Shown piece by piece: positions 11,915 to 23,124 of a DNA stretch of 64,000 nucleotides (position 1 is its first letter; each line of letters opens with the position of its first letter). Location: the NCBI GenBank assembly GCA_002197995.1, contig NGZR01000004.1:1-64000 (forward strand), given 5' to 3'. The DNA comes from Gaeumannomyces sp. JS-464. Its lineage: Eukaryota > Ascomycota > Sordariomycetes > Magnaporthales > Magnaporthaceae. The notes beneath the pieces are model-generated. The model made no database searches, was not told where the DNA came from, and worked only from the letters and a program-made list of their open reading frames with translations. A program made the position numbers and the translations under genes.

Positions 11915-12223
11915 TTTGCGGAGGCGGTCCCAGCTTAATTTATTGCATTTTTGCACGGTTCTTTTTAGGAGACGTTCCTTTTTAGGCGTAAAAGCCGGCG
12001 GCCGGCCGGATCGGGGCATAGAATCGAGGGTTGCGTTAGTATCCCATCGTTGTTCCTAACGGCGGACGGTTAACGCGTCGGTGCGGAAAAGCTTTGCGAC
12101 CTTGGTGGCAGATTTACCAAGCTCCCGAGCCATCAAAATAGCCGCCCGGGCTGCGGGACTGAATTCGCCCTTTTCCTCGCGATTCCCGCTTATAACGGTA
12201 CCAAAAGCACGTTTGGGAGCCAT
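11912..12223 (-). pseudogene. Tc1/mariner transposase, N-terminal remnant
   Basis: Read on the minus strand from the ATG at 12223. Residues 1-55 hold a helix-turn-helix-like segment (AARAAILMARELGKSATKVA). An in-frame TAG follows at 12056-12058. Beyond it, in the same frame, comes a segment with SMPRSGRPPAFTPKKERLL and KLSWDRLRKE. The PRSGRP linker between two HTH halves and the SWDxLRKE stretch are hallmarks of Tc1-family DNA-binding domains. The frame is cut at 11912 by the tandem repeat that ends LINE copy 2, and the catalytic DDE part is absent. The TAG probably arose from CAG, as expected for RIP. Confidence 0.75.
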
Positions 12224-12545
12224 ACATTGATGAAGTTGTGATGTTTTTTACTCGGAAGAGTGGTTAGGAGGGCACGCGTTGCGCGACGCGAAAGAGGGGC
12301 TGTGTGGGGTTACTAATGAACACGAACTGTACCTTAGGTAGTGGAGCGGGCGCCTGCAGGTTGGTTCTGTTGGTCGCTCCCAGCCTGCGTAGTAAGCAAG
12401 CAGTTGCGTGAGTGGGCAAGCGGGGCAGTCCCCCCGTGCGCCGCGACCTGCCTCGGGGCACATCCAAACCCACCCATCTCCGTCGTTTGACCGAAAACCA
12501 CCGCACCGCACTGCTACGTTCCAGCCAGTGGCTCGCTCCGCCCAT

Positions 12546-13462
12546 CTATTGCGTAGAGGCGACCCTAACGAGAAATGAGTGGATGTCATCCATCTGTTCT
12601 GGCACTTTGAACCAGTGACCCTCCTGCTCGGTCCCCATGTACTCTTTCCACGTAACCTGCCATCCACCTTGCTCCAAAACACCTGCTGTCTGCCGGCCCA
12701 GCTCGATATCCACATACGCGTCGTCGACGCCATGACCCATAAACACCGGTGTCCGTCGAGCAAAATCTCTGTCGTGAGGCTGTATTGTGTCGAGAGCCTC
12801 CTCCTTCGGGTCCACGATCCCTAGCCCACGCGGCGCTTCCCCTGTAGAACCCACAGCCCTCGCCTAGACAGCGGCAGCATCTCCCCCACCTCCACCGCGA
12901 ACGGCAGCCATGAGCTGGCGGCAAAAATCCTCCAATCTGCCGCAGCAGCGTCCACAGCCCCACAGCGGCGCCCTGGCTGATGCCGCCGAGCACCAGCCGG
13001 CGCGGGTCGCCGCCGAGCCGGCCGTCGACCTCGGCCCGGACCATCCGCTCCACGTGCCCCACCGACTCCAGGAGGCCCGAAACCTGCAGGCCCTGGCGCG
13101 CCGTGGGGTCCGCCAGGGACCGCGCCTCGAACCAGGCCGGCATGGGCTCCTGGAACGTCGCGCTCCAGACCTCCCTCGACGACGGGAACACCCTGCGCTA
13201 GCCGGGCAGCCTGTCGCAGAGGGCGCTGCCGCTGCCGCTTTGCATGCCCGCGCCCGTGTCTGGCGACAAGGTCGAGGCTAGGAACTCGTCGGCAAACTCT
13301 TGGGCATAGCTGCCGCGTCCGTGGAGTACGACGACGGTGTTGGGTGTGCGCCGACCGCGGCTCGACGATGTAGGTTTGACCGAACGGACTGCCGTCGGCC
13401 TCTGGCAGGGGCAGACTGTCGCTTCTGCTGTTGTGGCGATCGATGGTGTCACGTCGTGACAA
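12546..13462 (-). pseudogene. Acyl-protein thioesterase/carboxylesterase-like alpha/beta hydrolase, frame-broken
   Basis: The sequence matches the phospholipase/carboxylesterase (acyl-protein thioesterase) family, serine hydrolases that cleave acyl esters. In order: an N-terminal strand (QTYIVEPRSAH), VVVLHGRGS (oxyanion loop), PAWFEARSL, the nucleophile motif GGISQGAA, SSWLPFA, and GHGVDDAYV with the catalytic Asp. EQEGHWFKVPEQMDDI with the catalytic His ends the protein. The blocks fall in three frames. There are breaks near 13350, 12935 and 12850, plus an in-frame TAG at about 13198 where the family has a hydrophobic residue before the RWVFP-type strand. No GT...AG intron explains these. 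Either it is a decayed gene beside the transposon block, or the breaks are partly consensus errors. The TAG favours real decay. Confidence 0.75.
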
Positions 13463-13599
13463 ATAAACGGGACGGTGGTGGCCCCGGATTGGGCACCGTC
13501 TTCCGGGCCAATTACTGGAGGGAAGTCAGGTAGGCGTGAAAGGCATCTCGATGGGCACCACACGAAAAGTAATGCCTCGAGCAATGGGTCAGCACAATT

Positions 13600-14770
13600 C
13601 AGAAGCGAAAAAGCACAGTTCCATAAATAGGTACCGTAATTACTTGGAGCTAGCTAAAACCAACGGTTTGCGAGCTTCTATTCCCTGAAAATTATTTTGG
13701 TAAGGCTATCACCACGCCGGATACTCATGCCTTTTGGCTAACATCCCGCCTAACATCCAAACTGCCCCCAAACAAAAACCCTCACCTGCTCGGGACCATG
13801 CAGTCCACCGAGGAACCAAGGCCTACTCGGCTCCATTTCCATTCAGGCAAGCCGGGAGGAGGAATCGGACGAGGGGAAAGGGGGAGAGGAGGGGTCGTCG
13901 CACCTGCACAACACCACACACAACAGAACCCCGTTCGACAGTGCAGACGGAGAATCTCAACGAATCCGCCCAGCCGGGCAAAGCTAGCGCTCCAGGCTGC
14001 ATAGGTGTGCCGTATGCAGGAAGGAGGGGAGAGCGAGCCATTCACAGCCCAAAGGGTGGACGCGGCGATGGTGACATTGGCGGACGCGCTGCTCCCAGTA
14101 ACACATGCACACAGGTAGATGGTGCACAACACACTGCGCTGCGCTGCACATGTGCACACATCACACACACACCATATGCGCGCGCGCATGCGACGCATGC
14201 CAATCGAGTCATTTGGAACCGCCCTTTTGTTTTCGTGCTCCAGCGACGTGCAGAACGGAGGGCGCACAGCTGCAGATATGTGCTGCGAGATCCTTTGGCT
14301 GTCCGCCGGACACAAGGAGGGGAATGCCCTTATCAGTAAAGGCCCAGTTAGACAAGCACTCTCAGGAGTACAGAGGTGAAAGAAAGATGGCACTTTTGCT
14401 ACCTAGACAACGAGGTATCTACCCAGCAACAAGTAACCGGCGAGCGCTGTGTCCCTTTTTTCTCCCTAGTGGCAGCAAATCGTAGATACAGATCTCTCGC
14501 CCAAGATTGTGGTGGCTATATCGTACCGGAGAATATGGATGGATGGGAACAAAAGAAAAATGCAACTATCATCAATCATGAATGGGACCCAGTTTGAACA
14601 CTTCATCGTGTAGAGCTGTGACAGAAGGAATACACACAGAGACAGAAAAATGAAACGAGTCAATCGCCCGAGATCAATGGAAAGCGCCAGAATCATGAAA
14701 AATAGAGAAATAGGTGGCCCTTTTTCCGTCTTCCTGCGGATGGAATATTCATAGTAGCAAAAAATAGTGA
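13600..14770. other. Intergenic, no recognisable gene
   Basis: Overlapping short frames occur on both strands but none has a recognisable domain or a consistent frame. A CA-rich and CG-alternating stretch lies at 14140-14200 (ACACAC, GCGCGCGCATGCG). Confidence 0.6.
14140..14200. repeat. CA and CG dinucleotide microsatellite tract
   Basis: Runs of CACACA followed by GCGCGCGCATGCGACGCATGC. Such alternating purine-pyrimidine DNA can adopt Z-form, but that is only a possibility here. Confidence 0.6.
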
Positions 14771-14774
14771 CTGA

Positions 14775-15695
14775 TTAACCAGCCATGTTGGGCGGCGGCG
14801 GCGGAGGGGGAGGACCGCCGCCCATACGGGGTCCAGGGCCGGCCGGAGCGGCATTGCCTGCATTCCAGGAGGCCTCGGTGGCCCACCGGGCATCCTGGGG
14901 GCCTCGGCGGCCCGCCTGCCATTCCGACCCCTGGGAAGCCTGGCGGCGCCCGGGGCGGTCCACTGGACATGTGCGGGGGCATTGGGCGCTGGCCTGGGAA
15001 CATTTTACCCGGCATGCCTTGCATTGGAGGCGGGCCACGGCTGGGGGCGGGCTGCTGGCCATCGCTGTCGCTTTCGCTGTAGTCTTCGTCGTCGTCTTCA
15101 TCGTCGTAAGACTCATCGTCGTCATCGACGGACCTCGACTGTTCCCGCAGGCCTTGGCATACCGCCCCGCGGGGGAGGCCCGGGGCCCATTGAGCCCATA
15201 GGTCCCATTGAGGGACTCCGGGCCTCGCGTGATGACCCATTGGGCCCATTGAGCCCGCAGGGCCTGGTGGCATTGGACCTCCCGGCCGCAGCCCACCGGG
15301 GGCATTGCGCCTCCCGGCCGCATCCCGCCGACGCCCATTGGACCTCCTGGGCCCATGGCACCGGGGCCAGACGGCTTTCGGAAGCTCCTGCCGCTGTACG
15401 AGGAATCGTCGTCGTCGTCGTCGTAGTAGTAGGAACCGCCGACGAAATACCAAGTATCGGTGCTGTACGCAGTCGTGTAGTCACCGTAGTCATTCTCAAC
15501 CGTGGTGATTTCTTTTCTGATATGGGAGTGGCGGCTGGGACGCCCGCCCGCGAAGTAGATCATGCAGGCCATGCTGCCTGACTTGATGGGCACATTGTGC
15601 CTGGTGGTCTTGATGCTCGTGGTTGACGAGACCGACGAGCTAGACGAGGAAGAGCTGCTCGAGCCCCTTGACCTCCGGGAGCTCGATCGTCCCAT
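14775..15695 (-). CDS. Gly/Pro/Met-rich low-complexity protein (frame-broken)
   Basis: Starts at ATG 15695 with an Arg/Ser-rich leader and a run of ten Ser. A unique segment follows (residues about 30-95, including MACMIYFAGGRPSRHSH and YYYDDDDDD). After that come Gly-Pro-Met repeats (GPGGPMG, RPGGAMPP, MGPMGSMGPG), an acidic block (DDDDESYDDEDDDEDYSES) and more GPP repeats, ending in GGGPPPPPPPPNMAG and TAA at 14775. The collagen-like pattern continues without loss only if the frame shifts four or five times between 15320 and 14830, always near C/G runs. That pattern points to consensus indels or repeat-unit slippage in one real gene. The unique N-terminal block is not a domain I recognise. 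It could be a disordered RNA- or membrane-associated protein, but function is unknown. Confidence 0.55.
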   Translation of the reverse strand: MGRSSSRRSRGSSSSSSSSSSVSSTTSIKTTRHNVPIKSGSMACMIYFAGGRPSRHSHIRKEITTVENDYGDYTTAYSTDTWYFVGGSYYYDDDDDDSSYSGRSFRKPSGPGAMGPGGPMGVGGMRPGGAMPPVGCGREVQCHQALRAQWAQWVITRGPESLNGTYGLNGPRASPAGRYAKACGNSRGPSMTTMSLTTMKTTTKTTAKATAMASSPPPAVARLQCKACRVKCSQASAQCPRTCPVDRPGRRQASQGSEWQAGRRGPQDARWATEASWNAGNAAPAGPGPRMGGGPPPPPPPPNMAG

Positions 15696-18600
15696 GGTAC
15701 GCGTATGATTGGGGCCGTGTGAGCTCTTGGGGCGATCTTAAATTGTGCTCGGAAGTCGAAGCCGTGCAAGGTTGACCGATGGCAGCTTCGTAGTGCGATC
15801 CGGGGCGAAAAGAAGGTGGCGAAAACAAATGGTCTTGTCAGAGCCTTGAAGGGCAACAGTACCCCTTTGCAGGTATGGGACGAATAATATTTCAGCACTC
15901 TAGATGGGTCCTTTCGCGCCGGGCGAGCAAGGCAGTGGTGGTGGAAGGTGAGGGAGGGAAGTGAATAAAAGTTCCGCGATTATAGACAAAATCGAACGCT
16001 TGCAGGGGGTTCTCTAGCGCAGGCGCAGCAGAGACTAGTGCGCGGGGGCGGTTGAGGAGGGGGCACAAATCCGGGGACGACGATCAGTTCCTGGAGCGAG
16101 AGAAGCACGGGCAGGGGGCAAGAGTTATATCCCAGGCCCATGACTTTGTGATGTGAGTAAACAGCCACATTCTCTCACCGGGTACTTTTGGGGTGTGAAG
16201 AGGCAACCAGAACGGGGCAAGGGCCAGCTTTCGCTTGCGCTGAAGTCGGGCGGGATACGGTTCCACTGGGATGACGACGAGCATGCGGTTGTATCGATGA
16301 TCATGAGCGAATCATGGGTGCAGGGGGACGGCGAGGGGCCGCCTTTGTTCAGCAGCCTGGCCAGTTCCGGCCGGAGCAGGCGAAAGAGACCATGCGGAAC
16401 ATGCAAGCGGCCTCGATACACCAGGCCAGCGAGATGCAAAAAGGTACGGAAGAAGTACCTACACAAAGAGCCTCAAAGAGGGGTTCCATACATGCGAGAG
16501 GAGAGGCGAAGTCGAGGAAACGGGGCCGATGGCCCCTGCGGGTGACGAAAAAGCGGGGACTAGTCTGCATCTCGGGCAACGACTGGAGAGCCAAGCGCCG
16601 GGGTCGAAGCCCCGAGCCGTCGACGGAGAGGAGCGAGAAAGGTTAGGACTGTGATATGGCGTCCGTAGGCTGCATGCGGGCGTGCTGCAAAGAAGCTGGG
16701 CGACGCGAGGCCCGCTTCCTTGCTGGCCTACTAGACCGGCGCCTGCTCCCCCATCCCGTGGTCGCCTCTCTGGTTGCCCAGCTGCTGTAGCACCTGCACC
16801 ACAGCGAGGACCACACAAGTGTGCGGCGCAGCCGTGCGGTCCAGCACAGCCGGGCGACGCGGCTTCCCGAGAGCCTGTCCTCCGCGATCCAGCGTGAGAG
16901 CAGCCTTGGTTCTGGGCGATTACGCCCGGCAAGCGAGTATTGGGCATCTATGTGCCAGCGCAGCTGCTAGGCTTTGCTGCAATCATCCCACTCCAGCACA
17001 GCAGTCAAAATTTAGGTGCCGAACAACCGATGGGAGAGGCATCAATGTCAGTCAGACAGGCTGACAGGCCGCGAGCAGGAAGGGAGGGGAGCAGAGGGAA
17101 GTCAGCGCCCGGAGAGGGGGGATGCATCGATGGCGGACGACGGTGTGCGGAGCGAGCAGAATTAGTCAGATGCAGACACAACATTAGACTGCATGTTCGC
17201 TCGCAGGTTTGTTGCAGCCAAACGAGCTAGAAGCCGGGTCGCTGCAGGAGGCCAGACGCAGAATGAAACCAAGAGGTCAGTCCATCTGTGCGTCCCCGCC
17301 TGACCGCCAGACCGAGGCCGAGACAGAAACGGAACCCGGCGTCCGTACTCGCCACTCGACGTCGTTTGTGCGCGAAGTGCAGAGGGTGAGTTGGGGTGGA
17401 AGTGAGAAAGGCAAATCGACGAAACTTGAGGACGCCAGGGATTGAGGTATGTAGTGGTCAGTGACGGGTGGGATCCAATTGGTGCATGCGCGGGAAGCGC
17501 GCAAGTCTCCACTTCGCTCGCTTGAGTAAGTAAGATGTTGTTTGTTTGGCGCCCGTGCTCGGCGGGTGCGGGTGCCTGGGGCCCACAAAGCCCGCTGCCT
17601 CCACTGTGACTGAGTTTGTTCATAGGTGACCCGACTCGTCAGTGATGGATGCCAACACGCCCCGTCTGGCGGGGGCCGCGTTCAATGCCTCGCCGGCGCA
17701 ACCCGACTCCCAACTGTTCGGCCACCGAGTTCTCGCGCAATCAACCACACGGCGGATACCGGCGACCGAGCGAGAGGCAACGGCGGCACGCTCTTCCCGT
17801 GCTTCGTCAGGTCAATCTCATATTATCGTGATGATGGCGATGATGCAATACGTGTGCGACATGCCTGCCCGGTTAAAGTATCACCTATCTCCATGAAAAA
17901 AAGGGTACCTGCTCTTGGACCCAACGTCGCCTCTTAATGTTAATGGCAGAGCGTTTGGTCGACAACCCGTGGAAATGAATCGTCACAAGGACCGAGGAGC
18001 AAAAGAAAACTGTTCGTCGGCTGCCTACCTACGTAGAGGGGGAGGTCAGAGTCGCGGTCAACAACATGGAAACCGCCTACCCGTCTGGTCTCTGTCACGA
18101 GGTGCTGCGAAATGAACGGGCCGATTCAAAGTCTTGGAGAAGCTGAAATCAAATACAGTGGTTTGGTGGGCAAGCCTGCGCCTAGAAATCAGGCCAGCCC
18201 GTCTGCTCAGCGCATATGCAAGGCGCAATATCCACCATCAACGCCCACCAACGCGACCAGACCGGGCTCCAGGTTTATGATGGATGATTGTGAGAAATTG
18301 TCCTCGCCTTTATCCAGATCGAGATGGCTTGGCGCACCTGGATTCGCAACCTCAATAGCTGGCAGAGGCACAGAGAGGCAGGGGATCCCCCACCATCTCC
18401 GACCCCAGCCTTTGCCCCCGCAAATCCTTTGCCCCTTGTTACGGCACTTGCAAGCAGGGAATGGGGTTAAATCACCGCCCGTTGTGCCAAGCGATGCCGT
18501 GTGTAACCGTTGAGCCCCATTTCCCGACCTGCGTGCGTACGTACGTATGCACTTTCAAGCGCAGGCTGCCCCCAGTCGTGATAGTCGCGTAAAGGGGAGT

Positions 18601-18770
18601 TACGTGAGCGAAGAGAAAGAGAAGATGGGGAGACGAAGCATTGTGTTTGGCCACCCACCATCTGCGGATCAGGACTCACTCGGACGGGAGGCTCCAGCTC
18701 GACTCTGTCATCGTTCCGGTCCCGCAGTACGGATGGTTCCTTCGGATCGCCAGGCCCCACACTTGACTCA

Positions 18771-18805
<35 letters not shown>
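18771..18805. repeat. (CCGTTG)n microsatellite, about 6 units
   Basis: Perfect tandem hexanucleotide seen directly in the sequence. Confidence 0.9.
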
Positions 18806-18806
<1 letters not shown>

Positions 18807-18969
18807 TAGCCCCTGCCCCTGGCTGGAGGCGGAGACGGTCCTCCACGAAGCCAGGAAGCTGGTCGAAGTCGAAGTCCATCTCAGCTTCAATCCCGCCCAA
18901 AAACTGCACCCTTCTCGAACAAGGAACAGCTTGGGCGGAACAGTAGCCGACACGAACAAAACCACATAA

Positions 18970-19000
18970 CAAAAACAAAACAAAACAAAACAAAACGAAA
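18970..19000. repeat. (AAAAC)n microsatellite
   Basis: Tandem AAAAC units, about six, seen directly. Confidence 0.9.
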
Positions 19001-20763
19001 CGCAGCGCACACACACTCAGCACGACCCACAATCGAGGCAAATCCGTCTCATTCATCTCACTTGACCACTTCATCTATGCAGGCGTCTTCTGGATATGAC
19101 CCGCGCAGGCCCTGGCCCGGGCCCTCCACGTCCGACCGGCTCTGCCTCCCACCTCCCAAGGAGACTTTATCGACTGCATCCCGGCCTGGGGTAGCCTAGC
19201 CGCCCCCTTTGGAGGGTGTCTCCCTTTCAGCCAAAATAGGCTCAAAGCCCAGCGACCACTCGGGACTCAGCTCCAAAGGCAGGGCCACTGGCAAAATATA
19301 TTGCCTACGGCTCGATTGGCCCCATCATCTTCCCCTTTTCGTCCCAGTACCTCGCCTTTGTCTCTGTGGTCCATGCCTGGGACCAACCCACTTGGCAACT
19401 GTGGCAAGTCCGGCTGTTTTGTCCTTGCTGCCTCCCTCGTTATTTGCCTTGCTCCAGGCGGGCTGTTGCGGGCGGGCCGGCGAGCTCGATGATGTTTGTC
19501 CACCAAGCACATTCCGTGTTGCTCCCTCTGGTTCAATACCCGGCCGGCGAGGGTAACAGGGCCGCCTCTCTGGGCCTGAGAGACGGTCCATGATCGGGAT
19601 ATGCACTCAACTTGCCACGACCGGCCAAGGGTCCGTCGGTGCTGTCCTGTCCACATCCACATCTGGCGGTGGCACACCCCACGAGCCCATCTCGCTCGTC
19701 CCGCCGCTCTTGCTCCATCCCATCCCAAGTCGTAGGTGATGCCACAGCCCGAACCTTGCGAGCCCAGGGGCTTGCACAGACACGCTTCTCCCATGTGAGA
19801 TATGGCCATTTTGCTGGGGCCAGATCCCCGCTGGCATCTGACACCCATGTGGCCGCCAGGGAACAAAGACACAGGCGCCTGTCGGTCTGGGCGTGAGTAG
19901 GGTGATGGAGATAGACCATAACGGGCGCAACAGCCCCCTCCGCCCTTAAATTGCAGACTGGCAGCTCACTTAAGTAGGTGCGCCGTGCCGAGGGCACAAC
20001 AGCCGGCACCTTGTGTGAGGGTCCAGGCGCGGCCCTACGGCCGGCCAATCGCAGGCCGAGTGCACACCCCCAAATCCGAGTCCGAAACCAGTCAGCTTTC
20101 TGCTGTTCCTGACTTACTTACCCTTTGAGGATCTGTGGGCCCGGGCTTCCATCGCGACTTGTCTCTGCACGCACGCTTGCCTCCTCCGCCGGGCTTGGTC
20201 GGGAGTTTAAACTTGCTTAGGGTGGTGACAAGGATGTCCGTCCCGCATTTTCCATGGATGGGCGGTGTTGCCTCCAGGCGGGAGGCAGAGTACCTGCCCA
20301 ACCTATCTATTCCGCATCGACCTGCCGGACTTGTTTTACATGCCCTGACGTCCCCTCCCTCCTGTCCACAATACACATACACATACTAACCCTTACTACT
20401 CCCCAGGGTCCAGCACGCAAATCACCCCTTCTCCTTCGTTAACCAACACTGCGAAGCACTAACCTGCTCCCGTGGGGTCGACTTGGGAAAGCCAACAGCC
20501 CTCACTGGCGCTGGAAAGAGACGTAACGAAGGAGGCCGGCGAGGAAGGCCGTTGGTCGCATAGAAAGAGGACGGAAACTGTTGACGGGCATATAAAACGA
20601 CGTGGACGCAGTGCAGTGGCCCCAGGTGGTGGAGGATCTTACAGCGCATCGCTTCTGAGCCCCGGATTGGCGTGTCAGCCGTTGTGCTGCCAGAGAGGGG
20701 ACGTCCGGACCCCCGATCCGCTGACCCCCGACCGGCCAGTCACAGCAGAGAACGAGAACGCCA

Positions 20764-23124
20764 ATGGATAACGCCAACCCCAAGACCCCCGAGGGCGACA
20801 GCACAGCCCCTCGCCGACTCTCCACAACTCAGTCTGTCCAGAGTGACCAGGATGATGCATATCTGCAGGCTATGGTGGTGCAGGACGGCTTCAGGCCGAC
20901 CCTCGCAGAAATCGCACCCAGCCAGGGAAACTCCCCGAGGTCATCCTACCTAACTGGTGACTCGGAATCCCCACCATTGACCCCGAGGAATCACAACTTG
21001 ACGCCTGAATCACCACCAAGCCGGCCGTCTAGCATCGCAAAGGCGCCCGGGCCCAATAGCGACTCGTTCGTCTTGCGGAACGACGACTCTGCTGCCTCCA
21101 AGTCGGCCGAGCCAGTTGCCATATCTTCATCACAGGAATCCTCCGACTCCACGTTGACATCCGCTTCAGCACCTACCGCGACGGAAGCAATGCACCCGCC
21201 GAGGCATGACAGCCCCTACCAGGGGCCGTCTGGCCCCTCGCACCCTTACCAACTGTATCCCCAGGATGTGCGCATTGCGAGGACAATGAGCACCAGGACT
21301 TCATCGACAGCAGGGCCACTCCCTGCAGACCAGCCGTACTCAGGACCCCATGGACCGGCGCATCCGTACGGCATGTACTCTCAAAATACGGCTGTGACGC
21401 CCCAGCATCCTGCTGTCGGTGAATCTGCGGATGCCGTTGTGGGCTTTCCGGGGTGGCGACCGATCCATACCGCCGCAGGCTAGGACCGGAAGGCGAGGAG
21501 ATGGGCGGCTTGGTTGGGCCCGATGGACACACCGAGGAGCTGCCGCCGTACACGAGATACCCCGACGAGCAGATGGCCCGCAAGGTAAGAGACGCGGAGG
21601 CTGTGCAATCAGCACACGCCGCGCTGCCATCGCAAGCGGCGCAGACTGCCTCGTCGACATCACGACCAGCCGTGGGGTTGCGTTGCCGCCGCAGCCCATC
21701 CCTGGGGCTGGTGGAATTGGGATTGCGGCGCGGAACCCCGAGTTCGATTCCGTCGACGATCTGGACACGCCGCGCTCTCGACACTCGTCTCGGAGCTTCA
21801 CCTCGACCTCTGAGACAAGTCACCACGAGATCAACACAGCAGCGGCAGCCGTCGTCTCGGAGAAGGAGCCGAAGCGATGGGAGAAGAGTGGGCGGAAGCG
21901 CGTGTGCGGCGTGCCATGCTGGGTGGTTGTCCTCTTCATCACCGCGATTCTCGTCGTGGGCCTCGTCCTCGGCGCTGTGCTTGGGACGCTGCTGGGTAGG
22001 CAGGTGAAGGGGCCTCCTGTCGTGGGAGCCCCACCACCCTTCTACGATGCGGTCCCGATTCCCGTACCGTCGGGTCTACCAGCCCTGCCCACCGGCTCCT
22101 TTGGTATGCCACTCATGCCACTTGCGGCACGCGACGTCTGCTTCAAAGATACAACACACGCTCCGGCGTGGTCATGCGGACTTGCCTTCAGTCCCGCCAT
22201 CATGGCTATGGTTATGACCATCAGCGGCGGGATAATGGAAATCCTTACAAAGTTTCCATGTCCACCAACAACAGCTCTCGCCGGGCATGGGGGCGTACTC
22301 ATATGGTGCCCAGGCGCCCTTGCTGCCGCCTGGCACGTTCGCCATGCAGACTGTCAACGACACCCTTGAACCGAGCCGGGCCCGGCCTGGTTCAAGATGA
22401 TGCCGTTCAACAAGACTGTCATCATATCCGAGCCCAACTTCCCTGGCAAACCCGGCTCGTCGTCACGCAAACGGCTCCGCGCGCGGCGCCTTCCTTCGAC
22501 GATATGAAACGCAAGATCTCGGCCCAGCCGGGCGACAAACCTTGGGCCTGCACTTGGCCCGACACGATGCTTGAGATCTTCATCTACCCGAATCAAAACG
22601 CAAGCCTGTTCAAGTCGATGAGCTCCAACGGCGTAGGACTGTCCGGCCCACCGCCCGCCGGCGGCAGCAGCTCGGTGACGGACGCGGCGGCCCCCACGCG
22701 GGCCGCCAACGGTGCTGTGCCGTTCGGGTCAGGCCTCTCCAGCACCACCACTGGCGGAGGCTCGTCGCGGACGTCTGGTACGCCCGGGCCGTCGCCTCCC
22801 CCGAACCCCTTCGACGGCGACTTCCCGCCCTTGCAGCCGCCCTACCCACGCGTCATCAAGCTTGAGGAGCGCCGGATCCAGGGGTCGCCGCAGCCCGTAT
22901 GCCGCCAGCTCAAGATTGAACAAGATGGCAAGGCTGTCCCCAACGTCGACGCTGGGGGGAAGCCCATCGAGGTCGTCATCACAGAGGTTGGCAACACACC
23001 GCCGTACCGTGGCGACCTTGTACCCAGGGGCTTGGAGGGGCTGGTCGCCATGGGTGAGCCGAGCCTTTTCCGCAGGGACAACTCTGAAATAAGCGATTGC
23101 GGCTGTGTATGGTTTGCAACATGA
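20764..23124 (+). CDS. Fungal single-pass membrane protein, DUF7820-like (frame-broken)
   Basis: A long Ser/Pro-rich cytoplasmic-type N-terminus includes VVQDGFRP (about residue 37), two related repeats (DSPYQGPSGPSHPYQLYPQ and QPYSGPHGPAHPYGMYSQ) and HTEELPPYTRYPDEQ. Then come IPGAGGIGIAARNPEF and DTPRSRHS, and one transmembrane helix (PCWVVVLFITAILVVGLVLG, about 21915-21990). After the helix is an extracellular-type part: CFKDTTHAPAWSC, PFNKTVIISEPNF, KPWACTWPDTMLEIFIYPNQ, YPRVIKLEERRI, and a final CGCVWFAT. This layout matches the fungal family I know as DUF7820; function unknown. The blocks lie in three frames, with breaks near 21455, 21680, 22230, 22350 and 22490. No intron signals fit, so consensus indels are likely. 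The family assignment is from memory. Confidence 0.7.

Larger units (their letters stand above)
15900..20760. other. Long intergenic stretch without a recognisable gene
   Basis: Nearly 5 kb in which every frame is short, overlapping and without recognisable domains or plausible intron chains. It holds a CCGTTG hexanucleotide repeat (18771-18805) and an AAAAC pentanucleotide repeat (18970-19000). The last kilobase is probably promoter and 5' leader of the gene that starts at 20764. Non-coding RNAs cannot be excluded. Confidence 0.5.

Noticed and set aside
13782..14393. 203-codon minus-strand frame
   Set aside because: Overlaps a comparable plus-strand frame; no domain and Cys-rich from CA repeats.
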